Source: Neospora caninum Liverpool (lineage: Eukaryota > Apicomplexa > Conoidasida > Eucoccidiorida > Sarcocystidae). Taken from it: 64,000 bases of DNA. A program made the translations under genes and the position numbers. The notes below the pieces were generated by a model, which saw nothing but the letters and a program-made list of their open reading frames with translations, searched no databases and was not told where the DNA came from. Of the stretch, positions 44,501-56,800 are shown in pieces; the stretch's first letter is position 1; every line of letters begins with the position of its first letter. The stretch is taken from contig NC_018385.1 of assembly GCF_000208865.1 (NCBI RefSeq), positions 1,470,724 to 1,534,723 on the forward strand, read 5' to 3'.

Positions 44501-47500
44501 CCCCTGGGCTTGCCGGTCTGTGAGGCCGCCGGCGCAGGTGTTTTTTCCCAGCGGTCCTCTCAGGCCGGAGAGAGAAACGCGTCTCTCCCGCCGTCTGCGA
44601 GAAACCGCAGAGGCGCGCCGGAACCAGACTTTGTCCGCCTTCTGGATGGGGCCCGCGAGTCTCTCGGGGGCCGCGCCCGCGCTTTTCCGCAGGCTGGCAG
44701 CCTGCGGTCTTTCCGACCGGAAGAGGAAAGGACGTGCGGAGCCTCTGCGACTTTTTCGGCGTTTCCGCTTCTGGCCGCGGTCGCGCGGGGACTGAGGGAA
44801 AACAGCGGAATGCCGGGAATCTCTTCCTCGCTTCCAGACAGCGAAGTGGACAGTCACACAGACTCCGAGAGCGACGACGACGCGCGAGCGCGAGGCCAAG
44901 AGCAGACGAGCAGAGACAGCCTCCTTGGTTCAGAGATAATGGCAACGGGAGACAACTGGGAATCGAAAGGCTTCTGCGAGAAGAGGGGAAACCTCTGTGT
45001 GCCGCAGTGGAGCGCCCGGCGGCGTCCGAGGCGAGTGGATGCCTCACGGCGACACGGTGGCAGGGGGGGGCCGCCTGCGGGAAGAGAGAACGTGGGGTTT
45101 TCTCGGAAGAAAGAGAGGCAAAAAGACTGGCGAGAACCGAAGGGCGAGCATGCCCTTGCAGGGTTCGTGTGGCAGAGAGGACACCTGCCGCCCGGAGCTT
45201 CTCGCTTTTTCCCGTCGCCTTTTACAGCGTTCTTCTCCAGCGTGTTGACGCAAAGCGAAGATTGCGATTCGTTCGCACAGGCGCTCTCGCGCCTGCTCGC
45301 CTCGCTCGTCGGGGAGCCGGCGAGGAGGCCTGAAGATCCGCAGCGACGCGCAGACTCGCTGGGGGCGAGCGAGAGAAGAGAGACAGGCGAGCGTCTCCGA
45401 GCTTTGCCGTGCGAGAAGGGGGGGAGCGAAGCGGTGCGGAAGTGGTGGCGAATCCAGGGATCCCTGCTGACGATAGCCGCCTCTCCCGCGGAAATCTTCG
45501 CCGAGGCGTCGATCTACGTCGGGGACTTGTGCTGCGTCTTGGGAGACCGCGAGGAGAGCGAAGAAACGGGAGAAGATGCAGAGAAGACGTGCAGGGGTTG
45601 TGGGCTCGGCCACGTTGAAAAGGAGGACGGAGAGGGAAGCGAAGGCGGGGACGGAAGCCTTCGAGGGATCTGGAGAGAGAAGGCAAGACCAGGAAGGGGA
45701 GCAAACGTGATGGACGATGAAGAGATTGAAGGAGAGGAAGGCTTTCCGGCCGAAGGCAAGACGCTGTGGCATGACCTCGACTATGAATGGATCGACGCGG
45801 ACGAAACGACGCTTCGAGATCCCCGATGCCGCTTGATTTTGGTGAGATTTTTTCCATCGCGTTTCCTCTATTTTCGTCTTTGGCATATGCTCTGAAGTCT
45901 CTCCCGCTCTCTCGCGCGAATATGCTCCTGTTCTCATCCCCACAGTTCACGGGCCTCTCTTTCCGTAAGTCTCTCTATTCTTGGCTTTCGTCGGCCACTG
46001 GAGTGGTTGTCCTGTCGAGTTGCCGTCTAATTGGGCCCATGCCACCTTTTTTTTCTTCCGAAAATCTCGCTCTTCCGCGTCCTTTCCAGCTTTCGTGGGT
46101 TCTCCGTCGTTCGTTTTTCGTCTAGTGGTTTCGGTGCATCGCTGCCGTTGTGCTGCGCCCTCCTGGATTCTTACGAACCTGTGAGTTTGTCCGCCGTGTC
46201 TCGCTCTGTGCCGTTTCCCTTTCGTCTTGTTTACTTCTGAGGTTTTCCGTCTTCCTGTTTCCCCATTCGTTGCGGGGTTGTCCTCTCCCGTCTCGTCTTA
46301 ATTCAGTCTTCTTTCTTCCTGCGTTTGTCCATCCTGTTCGCTTCTGCGTCGTAGCCTTCGCCTTGTAGGCGTGCCCGCACACGGCTTTTCTCTGTTTTCC
46401 TGCTCTCCTCTGCCGTATTCCGTCTTGCATTCCTCTCTTTCCATCTTCTTTGGTTTTCAGCCCTCTTTCTGCCCCCCTTCTGCACTGGTTTCCCCCTGTG
46501 TTCTCGCCATTCTCTGCCTCACTCTGCTTCACTTCTGTTTTTTTCTTTCCTCCTTGTTCCTTCTTCTCTCAGACCTTCTGGGACGGAGTCCGTTCGCCTC
46601 TACACGTCTTTTTCTCCTCTCCCCGTCGGCGGCGCCTCTGGGCCCAGACGCTGCGAGCCGCCATCGCGAGAGCCTCGTCGCATTTAAGGGAGCGAGGCGT
46701 TGGTGAAGACAGCTCTGTCTCCTCATTTTCGTCTTCTTCTCGATCATCGTCTTCCTCTTCTCGATCATCCTGTCCTTCCTCTCGATCACGCTCGTTCTCT
46801 TCCCCTTCGTCTCGGCATTCCTCGGTCCCTTCTGCTCCGTCGACGGCCTCGCCTTCTCTCGGTTCCGTGCGACGCCGGAGAGGAAGTAAACCGAAAGGAG
46901 CTGGGCCTTTTCGAATACGGCACCGTAAGGGCGGACGCGACAGTTCGTCTTGCCTCGAATTGCCTCATCTTCCCACGGCATGCTCCCAGTTTCCTGGCCC
47001 GTGCTTCCTCGTCTACTCTGAGCACCCGCACGTGGTCCACAGTGGGACGACCGTGTACTTCCCTTCTCCTGCGCTTTTTTCTTCCGTTATGTCATCTAGG
47101 TTTTCCGGCTTTCTTTCGGAAGGTCGCAGTGGTTCTGCTCACCACTCCGTGTCGCCTGTCGGACGTCTGAGTCCCCCTTCTCCGAGCCAGACACTCCGAG
47201 AGGGCGTCTTTTCTCTTCTCGGGGCGTCTGGACAAGAGGCGTCCCGCAGTGCTGTCTCCGAGGGCCTGAGCCGGTTCCGGAACCTCCTGGGCGTGTCGGT
47301 CCCCGGCGACGCATGCGCGTCTGTGCCTCTCGAAACGCCGCACCCTCGGGAGAAGAGGGGAGACTTCTCTTGGCTCTGGGCGAGACGGGGGCGCGCAGGC
47401 AGACCCAGCGCGACAAAACGCACACGAGAGGAACACAGCGGCCAGGCGCCTTCTCCCCCGTGGGGAAGATGGGACGAAGCAGACAAGCGCAGAGGAGAAA

Positions 47501-47886
47501 GAAAAACAGGAGACCTGGTGAAACACGAGGACAGAGGGGTGGGCGAGGGAGGCGGAACCCGAAGCGAGGAGAGACAGAGGCGGCCTACCCTTGACGATTC
47601 ACTCTCTTCGTGGCCGCAGAGGCAGACGAACGGGGCGACGCTCCAGAGCTGTCGACGCATTCCTCGGCATGCACGGCCTGAAACAGATGCAGCGGCTCTG
47701 CCGTCGGCGTTGAGGCTCAACGATCTTGCTCTTGTCAATCAGTTGGAGAACGCCCCCTGGAGCGATCCGGAACGCGAGTGGTGTTTCCCTGAAGAAGTGT
47801 GTCTCTCGGTTGAGGCGCCGCGGGGAAGGCCGCGGTCGCCGTCTTTTATGCCTTCTTCATCGGTATTTGGAATCGTCGGGCTCTGA
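41549..47886 (+). CDS. Large uncharacterised protein B (at least 1724 residues), 5' end unresolved
   Basis: I do not recognise this protein. Proposed exons are 41549-41812, 42244-45841 and 46573-47886; acceptors CTCTGCAG, TGTTTTCAG and TTCTCTCAG and donors AAAG|GTAGGC and TTTTG|GTGAGA agree in phase. Exon 1 encodes amphipathic helices (VGESLVHAVLHTRLLPLRFA), and exon 2 opens with AAELPDVFLTSPGHTRKFP and LSTARVLLLAYCSAPLVF. Long charged and Ser-rich filler follows, then helical segments such as FAQALSRLLASLVG and a C-terminal exon starting TFWDGVRSPLHVFF. That last exon carries a Ser/Arg-rich run coded by repeated TCTTCTCGATCATC-type sequence. One or two small extra exons may sit within 45842-46572. 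The pattern of short helical blocks recalls vesicle-tethering (CATCHR, COG/exocyst) subunits, possibly COG1, but I cannot establish this. No enzyme motif is seen. Confidence 0.55.
41920..41940. repeat. Near-uninterrupted G tract in an intron of large gene B
   Basis: G14, one C, then G6, about 107 bases past the donor at 41812. The run lies in the 431-base intron before exon 42244-45841. Confidence 0.88.
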
Positions 47887-49884
47887 CGCACCACGGCGAC
47901 GCGTAGAGAGATCGGGGAAGGACAGAGATCGCCAATACGGACAGCGGCGGGAAGCCAGTGAAGCACCAGAGTGAAAGAGCCTGGAGGGAAAGCAGGGGAG
48001 AGGGGGCGTGTACAGGCGTGTGTTCCTCCCAGTCGGTCATTCCAGATGGAACGGACTCGTTTGTTAACCCGATACGCGTCTCGCGGTAGGTTCACGAGGG
48101 GAGGGGGACGAGTGCGATGGAAAAGTGTGTTTTCTCGCGTCTGCATTCGTCGCTGACGGCTCCGCAGGAGCCTCTGGGCGGACCGTCGCCCGTTTTTTCG
48201 AGCAGGAAGGTCGCCAAAGTGAAGGATAACACACATTTTGCGCCGCCTCACTGGAGTGGAATCCGCACTGTCTCGTCAGAGGCTACGATGCGCAACGGGT
48301 TCCACAGTACACCGTGGCTTCTTGTGTCTTCGACGGATATACACCACGGCGGCTCTGTGCGCCACTCGAGAGCCTTAAAACACTTTTTCCAGTAAAAAAG
48401 GAGCAGCAGCCACAGCGCTGCTGGACGCGGGCATGCCCCTAGTACAGAACAAACGGCCTGACTGCACTCGGCTACAGACACCACCAGATCGTCCTGTGTC
48501 GTTGCCGACGCTGATTCTCTCGCAGCGAATCATCGCCGGAAAACCTGAAGGCTTTGAGCAGCCCCCGCGCTGAACACCTGTCGTCTCTGCATTTCAAGAA
48601 ATAACAAAGTTTATTCCGCTTCACAGTCCCGCCCCGTCGCCTCCTCTCAGACTGCTTAGCGAACCGCAGTTCGTCTGCCAGGGAGAACAGGGTCCAGACA
48701 CCAGTGGGCCGTTGAGCCTGCAGTGCAGTTTTCAGGTGTATGTGCACTTGCTAAGCGAAATGCGAAAAGGATCTACGAAGTCTCTTTTCGTATGCGGCGT
48801 CTTTGCTGTACCACTCTGTGAGAACTCCAGTGAGCGACGGCAGGTGGGCAGTGGAGACGCCGTGTGGATGTTTCCATGGCGTGGACGCGTGCGGGGGTCA
48901 TTGCGAGGACCGCAGAGAGCAGCGAGGCAGAGCGAGTGCAAGTGAAGCGCATGTCTGTTCTAGAATTTAACGCACACCTTGCGCTTGCTCCCTTGTTCCT
49001 GTCTACGTTCTCTCTGAACCACAGAAAAAACCACCCCGAGTGAGGGCTCCTGACTTCTTGAGCGCTGTATACGGAAAGAGGCAAGGCGCTGCATGTGCGC
49101 TGTTTGCGTAGCGAGCTCTCCGTGAGAGTGTATCCGAGGAGACTTCTCGAGGCACCTGCCGAGGCCGTACAGGTACTGGAGCGCATGCAGTCACCTCTCT
49201 CATTCCTCTGCACAGCTCTGGGAAGTGCGAAGAGACGAGCGCCGGACCACATAGGGGAGAGAGATGCAGGTTTTTGAAGCACGCACCGCAGTTCACGGCG
49301 GAGCGAAGGCTGAGTTGCATAGGATTTGCACGTCCGTGACCCCGTTTTCTCTTTTTAGCTTTTCCCTCCCCACTGGAAAACGCACACAGGCGAGGCTGCA
49401 TTTGCATCGCATCCGGTGAAAGAGGGCAGGCAACACGAGGGGAAGAATCACGCATTCGCCCACACGCGTTCTTGGCGTCTCCTTGTTTGTCGAATTGCAG
49501 ATGCACACTGGGGCCGAAACGGGAGAGAAAAAGGCACGGGATGCCTCTGTTTCTGTCTGGCGAGTCCGCCGGGCTCTGCTTGCGGAAAAGCTAGAAGAGG
49601 AAAGAACAGCACTAGAGGAGACAGAGTCTAGAGTGTGTTTTCCTGTCTCTTGGAGCCCCAAAAACCGGTCGAGACGGGACGATCGCCATGCGCAGACGAA
49701 AACCATTGTCCCCCCCCCCCGCGTGGCGTTGCTGGTGAGTGTGTGTCTGTCTCCGCTCTCTTTGCACCTGGGAAAGGAGAAGAGGGAAAACCGGAGCGCT
49801 CTTCTTCCCCTGTGTATCGCGGGGCGCTTTCTCGTCCTTCCCAGTGGTCCTTCCCTTGAGTCTCGCGCCCTGCCTTTCGCGCAC
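47887..49884. other. Convergent intergenic spacer
   Basis: This holds the 3' flanks of large gene B (plus) and the small leader-bearing protein (minus). Frames are short and overlapping. A C10 run lies near 49710-49720. I find nothing further that I can support. Confidence 0.5.
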
Positions 49885-50802
49885 TTATCGCCACTTCAAG
49901 TGTTTCGTCTTGTTCTCCTCGCCAGGCTTCAGAACGCGCCAGAGTTGCGGCCGCAGAAAGTGCACCCGGGACCTGACCAGAGCCTGGGAGCCTTGGGGGC
50001 TTGCGGCGTCTGTCTCCCGTCTCCTGCCTCGTTGCCGCGTGCGGAGTTCCGCCCCGCTCGCCGGACCCGAGAAATACGAGAGTGCATGCGCAGCCTTCAA
50101 AAAGCGACTCACGCTCGTGGCCGCCACCACGAGGGGCGTGACTGTGGCGAGGGCCCCCATCACTTCTTCTCTCTTCCACCTGCTCGACGCAACAGGATTC
50201 AAAGCCGAAGAGGAGTCGGAAGAGCCCGAAGCTGAATTCAGCGGATTTGTCAGGGCCCCGCCGCTATTGAGCGGGTACAGCAACGGCAGCGCGAGTCGCG
50301 AATGCAGGAGCTGGGCGAGAACATCTGCACGCGCAAAGAGAGAATGGAGACGCTCCGGAGAGAACGGCGGAGCCCCGAGGGCCGAAGAAGAAGGTGGGGC
50401 CGAAGAAGAAGGTGGGGCCGAAGAAGAAGGTGGGGCCGAAGAAGAAGGTGGGGCCGAAGAAGAAGGTGGGACTGAAGAAGAGGCAAGAGAGCGAGTGGCA
50501 CGTGAGGCATCCCGATTCAAGGAAGACGATGAAGGGGAGGCTTCAGCGGGAGACGCAGATGAAGAAAAGGGACAGGCAGAGGAAGGCAGACATGTTCGGC
50601 GGGTTTGAAAGCGCGACACCGCATCGTTTGGATCACGCGTGGACAGAGCGAGGAGCCGTGGCCTCGAAACGTGAACATAGAACGTCCGCGTTTGGTGAGA
50701 AACGCGGGCTGGCAAGCCAGAGGCGAGGGAGGGAGCAGTAGAGGAGATGAAGGCGGAAGGAACCGCCTTCCTGGCAACCGCCACGAACCGCGTGCACTCC
50801 AT
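49885..50802 (-). CDS. Predicted mitochondrial protein (305 residues) with a Ser/Ala/Pro hexapeptide repeat
   Basis: A single exon starting at GGAACATGGAG, a strong initiation context, and ending TAA. The first 55 residues are rich in Arg, Ser and Ala with few acidic residues (MECTRFVAVARKAVPSAF, then RVSHQTRTFYVHVSRPR), a typical mitochondrial presequence. Residues 112-141 or so are five perfect copies of a six-residue Ser-Ala-Pro unit encoded by the minisatellite at 50381-50470. One hydrophobic segment, at about 213-235 (VMGALATVTPLVVAATSV), could span a membrane. The basic C-terminus (VHFLRPQLWRVLKPG) looks conserved in style. I do not recognise the family. A single-pass inner-membrane or mitoribosome-associated protein would fit, but this is inference. 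Confidence 0.6.
   Translation of the reverse strand: MECTRFVAVARKAVPSAFISSTAPSLASGLPARVSHQTRTFYVHVSRPRLLALSTRDPNDAVSRFQTRRTCLPSSACPFSSSASPAEASPSSSSLNRDASRATRSLASSSVPPSSSAPPSSSAPPSSSAPPSSSAPPSSSALGAPPFSPERLHSLFARADVLAQLLHSRLALPLLYPLNSGGALTNPLNSASGSSDSSSALNPVASSRWKREEVMGALATVTPLVVAATSVSRFLKAAHALSYFSGPASGAELRTRQRGRRRETDAASPQGSQALVRSRVHFLRPQLWRVLKPGEENKTKHLKWR
50381..50470. repeat. 18-bp coding minisatellite, five perfect copies
   Basis: The unit GCCGAAGAAGAAGGTGGG is repeated five times without a mismatch, followed by a degenerate partial copy (ACTGAAGAAGAGG). The period of 18 keeps the reading frame of the minus-strand protein and encodes a Ser-Ser-Ser-Ala-Pro-Pro unit. Confidence 0.97.
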
Positions 50803-53800
50803 GTTCCGAGGTGAGAGAAGAGTGGAATAAGGGAATGCTCCGCAAAAAATTGGCGTGAAACTCCTACGGGAACCGACGCGGCACCTTTGGTTCCCCGTGT
50901 TTCAGTCCAAACAAGAAAAAGCCTCCGCAAAACAATTTTTGCGGGCTCCCACTCAGCCTCCTCAGCTCCGGCGTCTTTGAGTGCGCGAGAGTCTCGCAAG
51001 GGCGCCAATCGTCCTGTGTCTCTCCACGGTCTTCCTGATGGGAGACGCACTCCAGTGGGGTCCTCTTACGCTCGCGGGACGAGAAGCGGTGGACTGAAAC
51101 CCCTCTCCAGCAGCCCAGGTGCACGCAGCGGCACGGCAAGAAAGCGCAGAGAAGGCGCAGAGAAGGCGCCGGGACGAGAGGATGAGCAAAAACGGCGCGT
51201 CCTCACACCGGATGACGAAGGCGAGAAGACACAGCGGGGGAGACAGGCCGAGTCGGCAAGCAAGACAGCCAGTCGTATCGGTATTCGCCGAAGCGCAACA
51301 GACGGGAGTGCCGAGCGTTCTCGACGACGAGGGGGGCAGAAAAACTGGAGCAGTTTCTTCGCGCGTTCTGTCCGAAGGCAAGTCGGTTTGTGTCCCGTTT
51401 TTGGGGTAGAAAGGAGACGATCTCACGTATTGGGTGAGTCAAATGGTCACGTTTGCGCGTTTTGCCGTTGCAAATGCACAGCTTGCGCAAATGAGAATTT
51501 CTCACCTCGCTGCCAGGAGGGCCAAACACTAGCGGGAGTGAGCAGGTTGGCCAGTCCTCACAGAAGCGCCCTCGTTGTCCGAAAGAAAACTCAAAGCGGT
51601 TCTCGACGGGACTTCAACTGGAATTCCACGGAGTGTACCTGTATGAAGGGGACCCTCCCGCGAGCCTCGGGGGCTTTTCTGTTCCTTTGCTTCTTTTCTC
51701 CCTAGCTCATGCTGTCCGAGCAGGGTTCCCCCCATTCATGTGCTCGAAGCCACTGTCTGGGCAGTCGGAATTCTCGCTCTGCCGAGGTACGGGAAACGGT
51801 CCGCTGTGCGGTTTTCGCCACTGCTCACGCGACAGTGGCTTCTTTTGGGGCCTTTTCGCGCCAGGCCATCTTTTACCCTCCCGCCCGCGCGACTGTGTGT
51901 CTATACAGCACTCGATATAATCCTAGAAATTAGAGAAGGCGCGCGGGTGCAGTGCCGGCCTGAGCTGTACCGTCACGCGTGTGACCCCTTGGAGCGGCTG
52001 GGATGTCTGCGCGTCATCGGAGTGCGTCATCCTGTGTACAACACACACGTTGGAGGGTGACATGTTGTTCTTTTTTGTGTAGAGTCGAAAATGAAGACGA
52101 GCGAGGAACGCCCGGTTTTGCTCGTAGTCCCTTTCCGACGTCTGTGGGTTCGTTCTGGGACGGAAAATTCGTGGCTGACGTGCTAAAGGAATTTGTGTCG
52201 AACCTTTGAAAGCGCTGGATGTGCCCTTCCCCGCCCATGCAACAACGGGAGGAGGAAAAGATGCTCCACTTCGCGCGCTTCTATTCCTCTGTCCTCTACG
52301 TCCCCTGAGTGCTTCTTCCTAGACTTTCTCCAGAGTTCGCAAGGAAAGGAGGCTTCTGAGTTCTTTGCCGCTGTTTGTTGTCTCAGGATTGCTGTGCCTG
52401 TTTGTGGTTCTTCGTCCTCTAGTCCTTACGCCGTGGGAATTCCCGTGTTCGAATATCTTTTTATGAGGGAAGCCACAGGGTGAGGCGGGACGTTGCGCAT
52501 GTGGCCACGTGTACGTACAGCTCGATAGCGGTGACAGAGAGCGAAACGGGGTGTCAGACGGCGAGTTTCTTCGGTTGGTTTCCGTCATCCCTTCTCTTGT
52601 CACTGTTCTCCAGCGTTTTCTCCACCCAATCGTCTTCCCAGACGCGCAACTTCTGTTTTCAGTCTTCTACTCTTCGTCTCGTGTTTGTCCCCGATTTTTT
52701 GTCTGGGCAGACGCCTGGAAAGGTCCAAATCTGCGTTGCTCAACACCGACTTGGGACGAACAACCTGTCAAAGAGTGTCATTCGTGTTTGTCTCCTTCGC
52801 CTCTTCAGGGTTTTGAGTCCGCTTGTTTTGTGTACGACTGGATAGAAACACTCTTTGGCAGGTGTGCTATGTCCTTGTCATTTTTTCACACGGCGCCCGC
52901 CCCTTCCCCCTGTCCAACAGATACTCTAGTCCCTCCGTCGCCAGACTCGATTCCCTCTTAAGTATCGTAGTCTCGGCTGTCTCCCGCGCGGAATGCACCG
53001 GCTTTTCTTTTGTTGTCGTTAACTTTGCGTGAAAAGACTCTCCGCAGACCACAACCGTTTGTGCATACGGAGCCTCGCCAAAGACCGGAGAGAAACAGGG
53101 GCGTCTGTTCGCTTCTCTCTCTCCTGTTTTGTGTGTTTCTCCTCGAATGTTCACGTCTGTCACCCGTACCATTCCAGACCCGTTTCCTTTTCGAGAGAAA
53201 GGGTCCTTTTTCTGGCGCTGCACTGTGCCGCCAGGGAGACAGGGCTCGGCGTCTTGTCACACCGCAGCTTGGCGTGCGTCGTTCTCGCTCGTTCCCGTTT
53301 CCACACAGTTCGCAGAAAGGCGCACTTCTTTGTAAAGAAGTTTTTTTACGGCGTGGCCGCCGTCAGGACTTGCATTCGAAAACAGACGCGCTACCGACCT
53401 CAGCGGGCGGTGCGCACAGGAGAAGGGGGGAGCCTGCAGCATCTTGGCTCTGAGGACCTCTCTGCGAAAGATCGGTTTTTTCCGTTTTGAAAACTCCCCT
53501 GAGCGAAGGTGACGGCCTGCACGCGCCATCGCGAGTGGACACGTTTTTTCTGGGCTTAACTGAAATCCTGAGCGCGGTGGTCAACCATGTGAAGAGTCGG
53601 GAAGCCGGATTATCGCAGGCGCGCTTCAACGCACCTTTTCAAAAAGGCCACTGCGTTGCTGTTTTTCCACGCAAGAACAAGGGCAGTGCACGAACCCTGT
53701 CAGTCCCTCAGGGGCCGCCCTACGCTTGGAGGGGCCTCGCGCCTCTTCGCCGTCTTTTACCGTTTTCCTCTCGTCAAATAGACTCGTGTTTTTTCTACGC

Positions 53801-53804
53801 AAAC
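50803..53804. other. Divergent intergenic spacer (leader-bearing protein left, importin-alpha-like gene right)
   Basis: This contains two presumed promoters and 5' leaders. The forward frame 50887-51705 (272 codons) is Arg/Ser-rich with no motif and is not called. From about 51900 onward the sequence becomes T/C-rich, as often seen in leaders and introns upstream of the importin-alpha-like start. No gene is called. Confidence 0.5.
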
Positions 53805-56800
53805 ATGTCGGCCACATCGGCCTTCTCCTCAGGGCCCTCTTCTCCGGGGCCGTTGGCTCTGACGCTCTCCGGGGCGTCTGTCGGCTCGCCGGGGTTTCTC
53901 GGGGCCAGCGGGCCGGGGTCTACCGCGGTCGACACCATTGACGCAGGCTCCGGCCCAGAAGAAGGTGAACTCGTCGAGTCCGGAGCGGAAGGCGTTTCGG
54001 CCAATCCGCAGAAAGAGTCCGACGCACCTTCCGGCGCGGCGAGTGCGGCAGGCGCGAGCGCCTCTGCTTCGGGCCAGGGCGAGACGGCGGCGTCGATTGA
54101 GAGCGCCCTCGATAGTCTGGTCTACCAGCTGAGTTCCTCGTCGCTGACGGGCGGCAGGGACTACCACCAGCGCATGGCGGAGCAGTTGAAGTCGGACGAT
54201 ATCGCTGCGCGACTCGAGGCGACGCAGGCGTACCGTCGCTCTCTGGCGCACCGGCAAGAACTCGAGCAGCAGCAGACCAAGAGTGCCGGCTGCACATGCA
54301 CGGCCTCCGGAGCCGCGAGCGCGGCGGCGCAGGGCGCCGCCCACTCTCCGAGTTTTCCAGGTTTCGGCGGGCGCACGGCGTCGGGAGGCCTCGCGGAGTC
54401 CTCGGGAGGCGCAGGGGGTTTGGGGGCCTCGCCGGCCTCGTTTTCGCGCTCCGGCACCTCCGGTTCTGCCTTCTCTTCACTCGGCGACGCAGTTATGGAC
54501 GTGACCATTCAAGACATGCTCGACCAAGACTTGGTGTGCGATGTCGTCCGATCCGTCGGGATGCCTCACCCTCACCTGCAGCTCGAAAGCATCCTCCTCA
54601 TCCAGCGGCTGTGCCGTGGGACCTTCTCGCAAACCCGGCAGATTGTCTCCTCGACGCTCATCGACTCGCTTGTCCAGATTCTCCTCGGTGTCACGGGCGG
54701 ATGTGTGGGAACGGGCGCTCCGGAGCTCCGACTCGCAGTGCTCGGCCTCTTCACCAAGCTCGCGCAGGACTTCAAGGCACACCGCGACTTCTCCCTGCTC
54801 CGGCCCGCCGCGGGCGTTGTCCCAGCCGTCGTGGAGGCCGTCAAGGCGGCTCCGGACCTCGAAGGCACCCGCTGCATCCACGCCCTGGTCTCGAGCAACC
54901 TCCAGCAGCTGAAGGTAGATGTCGCGCCGATCTTGTCCATCCTCATTTGGCTGATGAAGAACAGCGACGACCAGGCCATCCTTTGTCTCGCCGCGAGCGC
55001 GTGCGTGACGCTCTGTGAACGGCCCGAGGGAGTCGACGTCGTCCTCAACTCACCAGCCCTCCCCACCATTCTGCATCTGCTCCACCACGAAGACCAGCGC
55101 GTCGTCTTCGACGCCCTCTCTGTCGCGGCCAAAATCGCCTTCGTAGGCAGCACTGTGCAAATCGACAGAGCTATCAACATCGGCGTCGTCCAGGCCATGG
55201 TGGAAGTCCTCCAAAACCCCGCTGTCTCCAACCCCACCACGCGGGCTCGAGCGTGCAACACCCTGGGGAACCTCGGGTGCGAAACGCCCAAACAGGTCCA
55301 GGTGAGAACGCCACGATCTAAATGCGAAAGTCGCCCCGCAGCCGAGTCGGGTCCCTTTCCGACCCTGGCAACTCGCCACTGGTGATTCGGCTTTGACAGC
55401 GTTTCCAAATCCCCCTGTTGATCTCGCTGGGTTCTTCGGATGTGCGCCCCGAGAAACGTCCGAAGCGTGACGGCAAGAACAGTCAAGGAGTGGACGAAGG
55501 CACGGCGTCGAGTGGGGCTCGCGGAACGTGTTTCCGGAATGATAACTCTCGACGAGTAACGCGCACCCGACATTGGGTTCTGGCTCCTGCGCTTACCACG
55601 GGGTGTACAGGATTCTCAGAACCGTGGGGCTCCGAAGGTTCTTCTTTGTCACGTGTTCTGCGACCGGTTTCGCGCCCCCTCTCAACGGGTCGTGCACCGT
55701 TCTCAGTCGTCGCCCTCTTTTCGCGCTGTCCGTTTGCTGCCGTGTTTGCTTCCTTGCGCCGTCCGCTCCAGAGGTGAAGAACACCTACCAGTGGAAGCCT
55801 GTGCGCTGCTCCGTTTGGTCGTGTCGGTCCTCTGTTGTTGTGCCTGCGTCCTGCTGTATGTGCCTCGGTTCCTTCTCCGAAGGACCCGCTCTGTTCTTCG
55901 CGTCGGATTTGTCTCTTTTTTGCGTCATCCGATGTTTTTGCAACTGCGACTTTCCTCTTTTGGCGTTGCAGCCGATCATCGAAACGCGCGCCTTCCCGCT
56001 GCTGGTGGAAATCTTTCAAATGGATCCCGACTACAACACCCGCATTGAAGCAGCGTACGCTGTCTGTGCGTGTCTCTCGCGAGCGGACTCTCAGCAAGTC
56101 GGGTACATCATTTCCTGCACTGCCCGCCCTCCCGCCTTCTCGGGTTTCTCTCGGAACCGGGGCTCCAGTTCCCGGGCTGCGCTCGAAGGCCCTCTCTCTT
56201 CGAACAGAGGCACGATGTTCGGCAGCGGCGTGTCTTCCTACCTCTCCTCGCCCCTCGCATTCTCGTCTTCCTCTCGACTCGGCAGCGGCCAGCTCGGCCT
56301 CGTGTACGGGACTCCGCGGATAACGGAGAAGCCCCCGCCGGCGATTTTGTCCTTTGGAGGAAGCAATCCCTGTTTAGGGCTCATTGCAGATATGCTCGAA
56401 CTGGTGTGCGAAAGCGATCCCACAAACAGCGGCAGTTTGAAACTCTGCAAGGCCATTCTCCGGGGCCTGGACAACATTCTCGAGGTCGGCGCACAGGAGG
56501 CGCGGCTCCTCGGGCTGACCGAAAACCCGTACGCGAAGCTTTTCCACGAAGTGCAGGTACGAAAGGTGTCGGGGAACAGAAAGAGGATCGAGGGAAACGA
56601 GGGAAGAAGACGTCTCGCAGTTCACAGGCGCAGACGGGGCGGCGGGATTTTTAGGGCAGGAGGCAGAAACGCAACAAATGAAGAGTCAGAGACAGAGGTT
56701 AGGGCAGGGGTTCTGGAAAAAAGGGAGGCCAACCGGTGAACGGAAGATTGCATGACTCGAAAGGGGTGTGCGATGAGAAGGGTCCAGAGATGGCGAGCTC

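Noticed and set aside
44028..45047. A 339-codon minus-strand frame within large gene B
   Set aside because: Arg/Pro/Ser-rich shadow with no motif, overlapping a phase-consistent exon on the plus strand.
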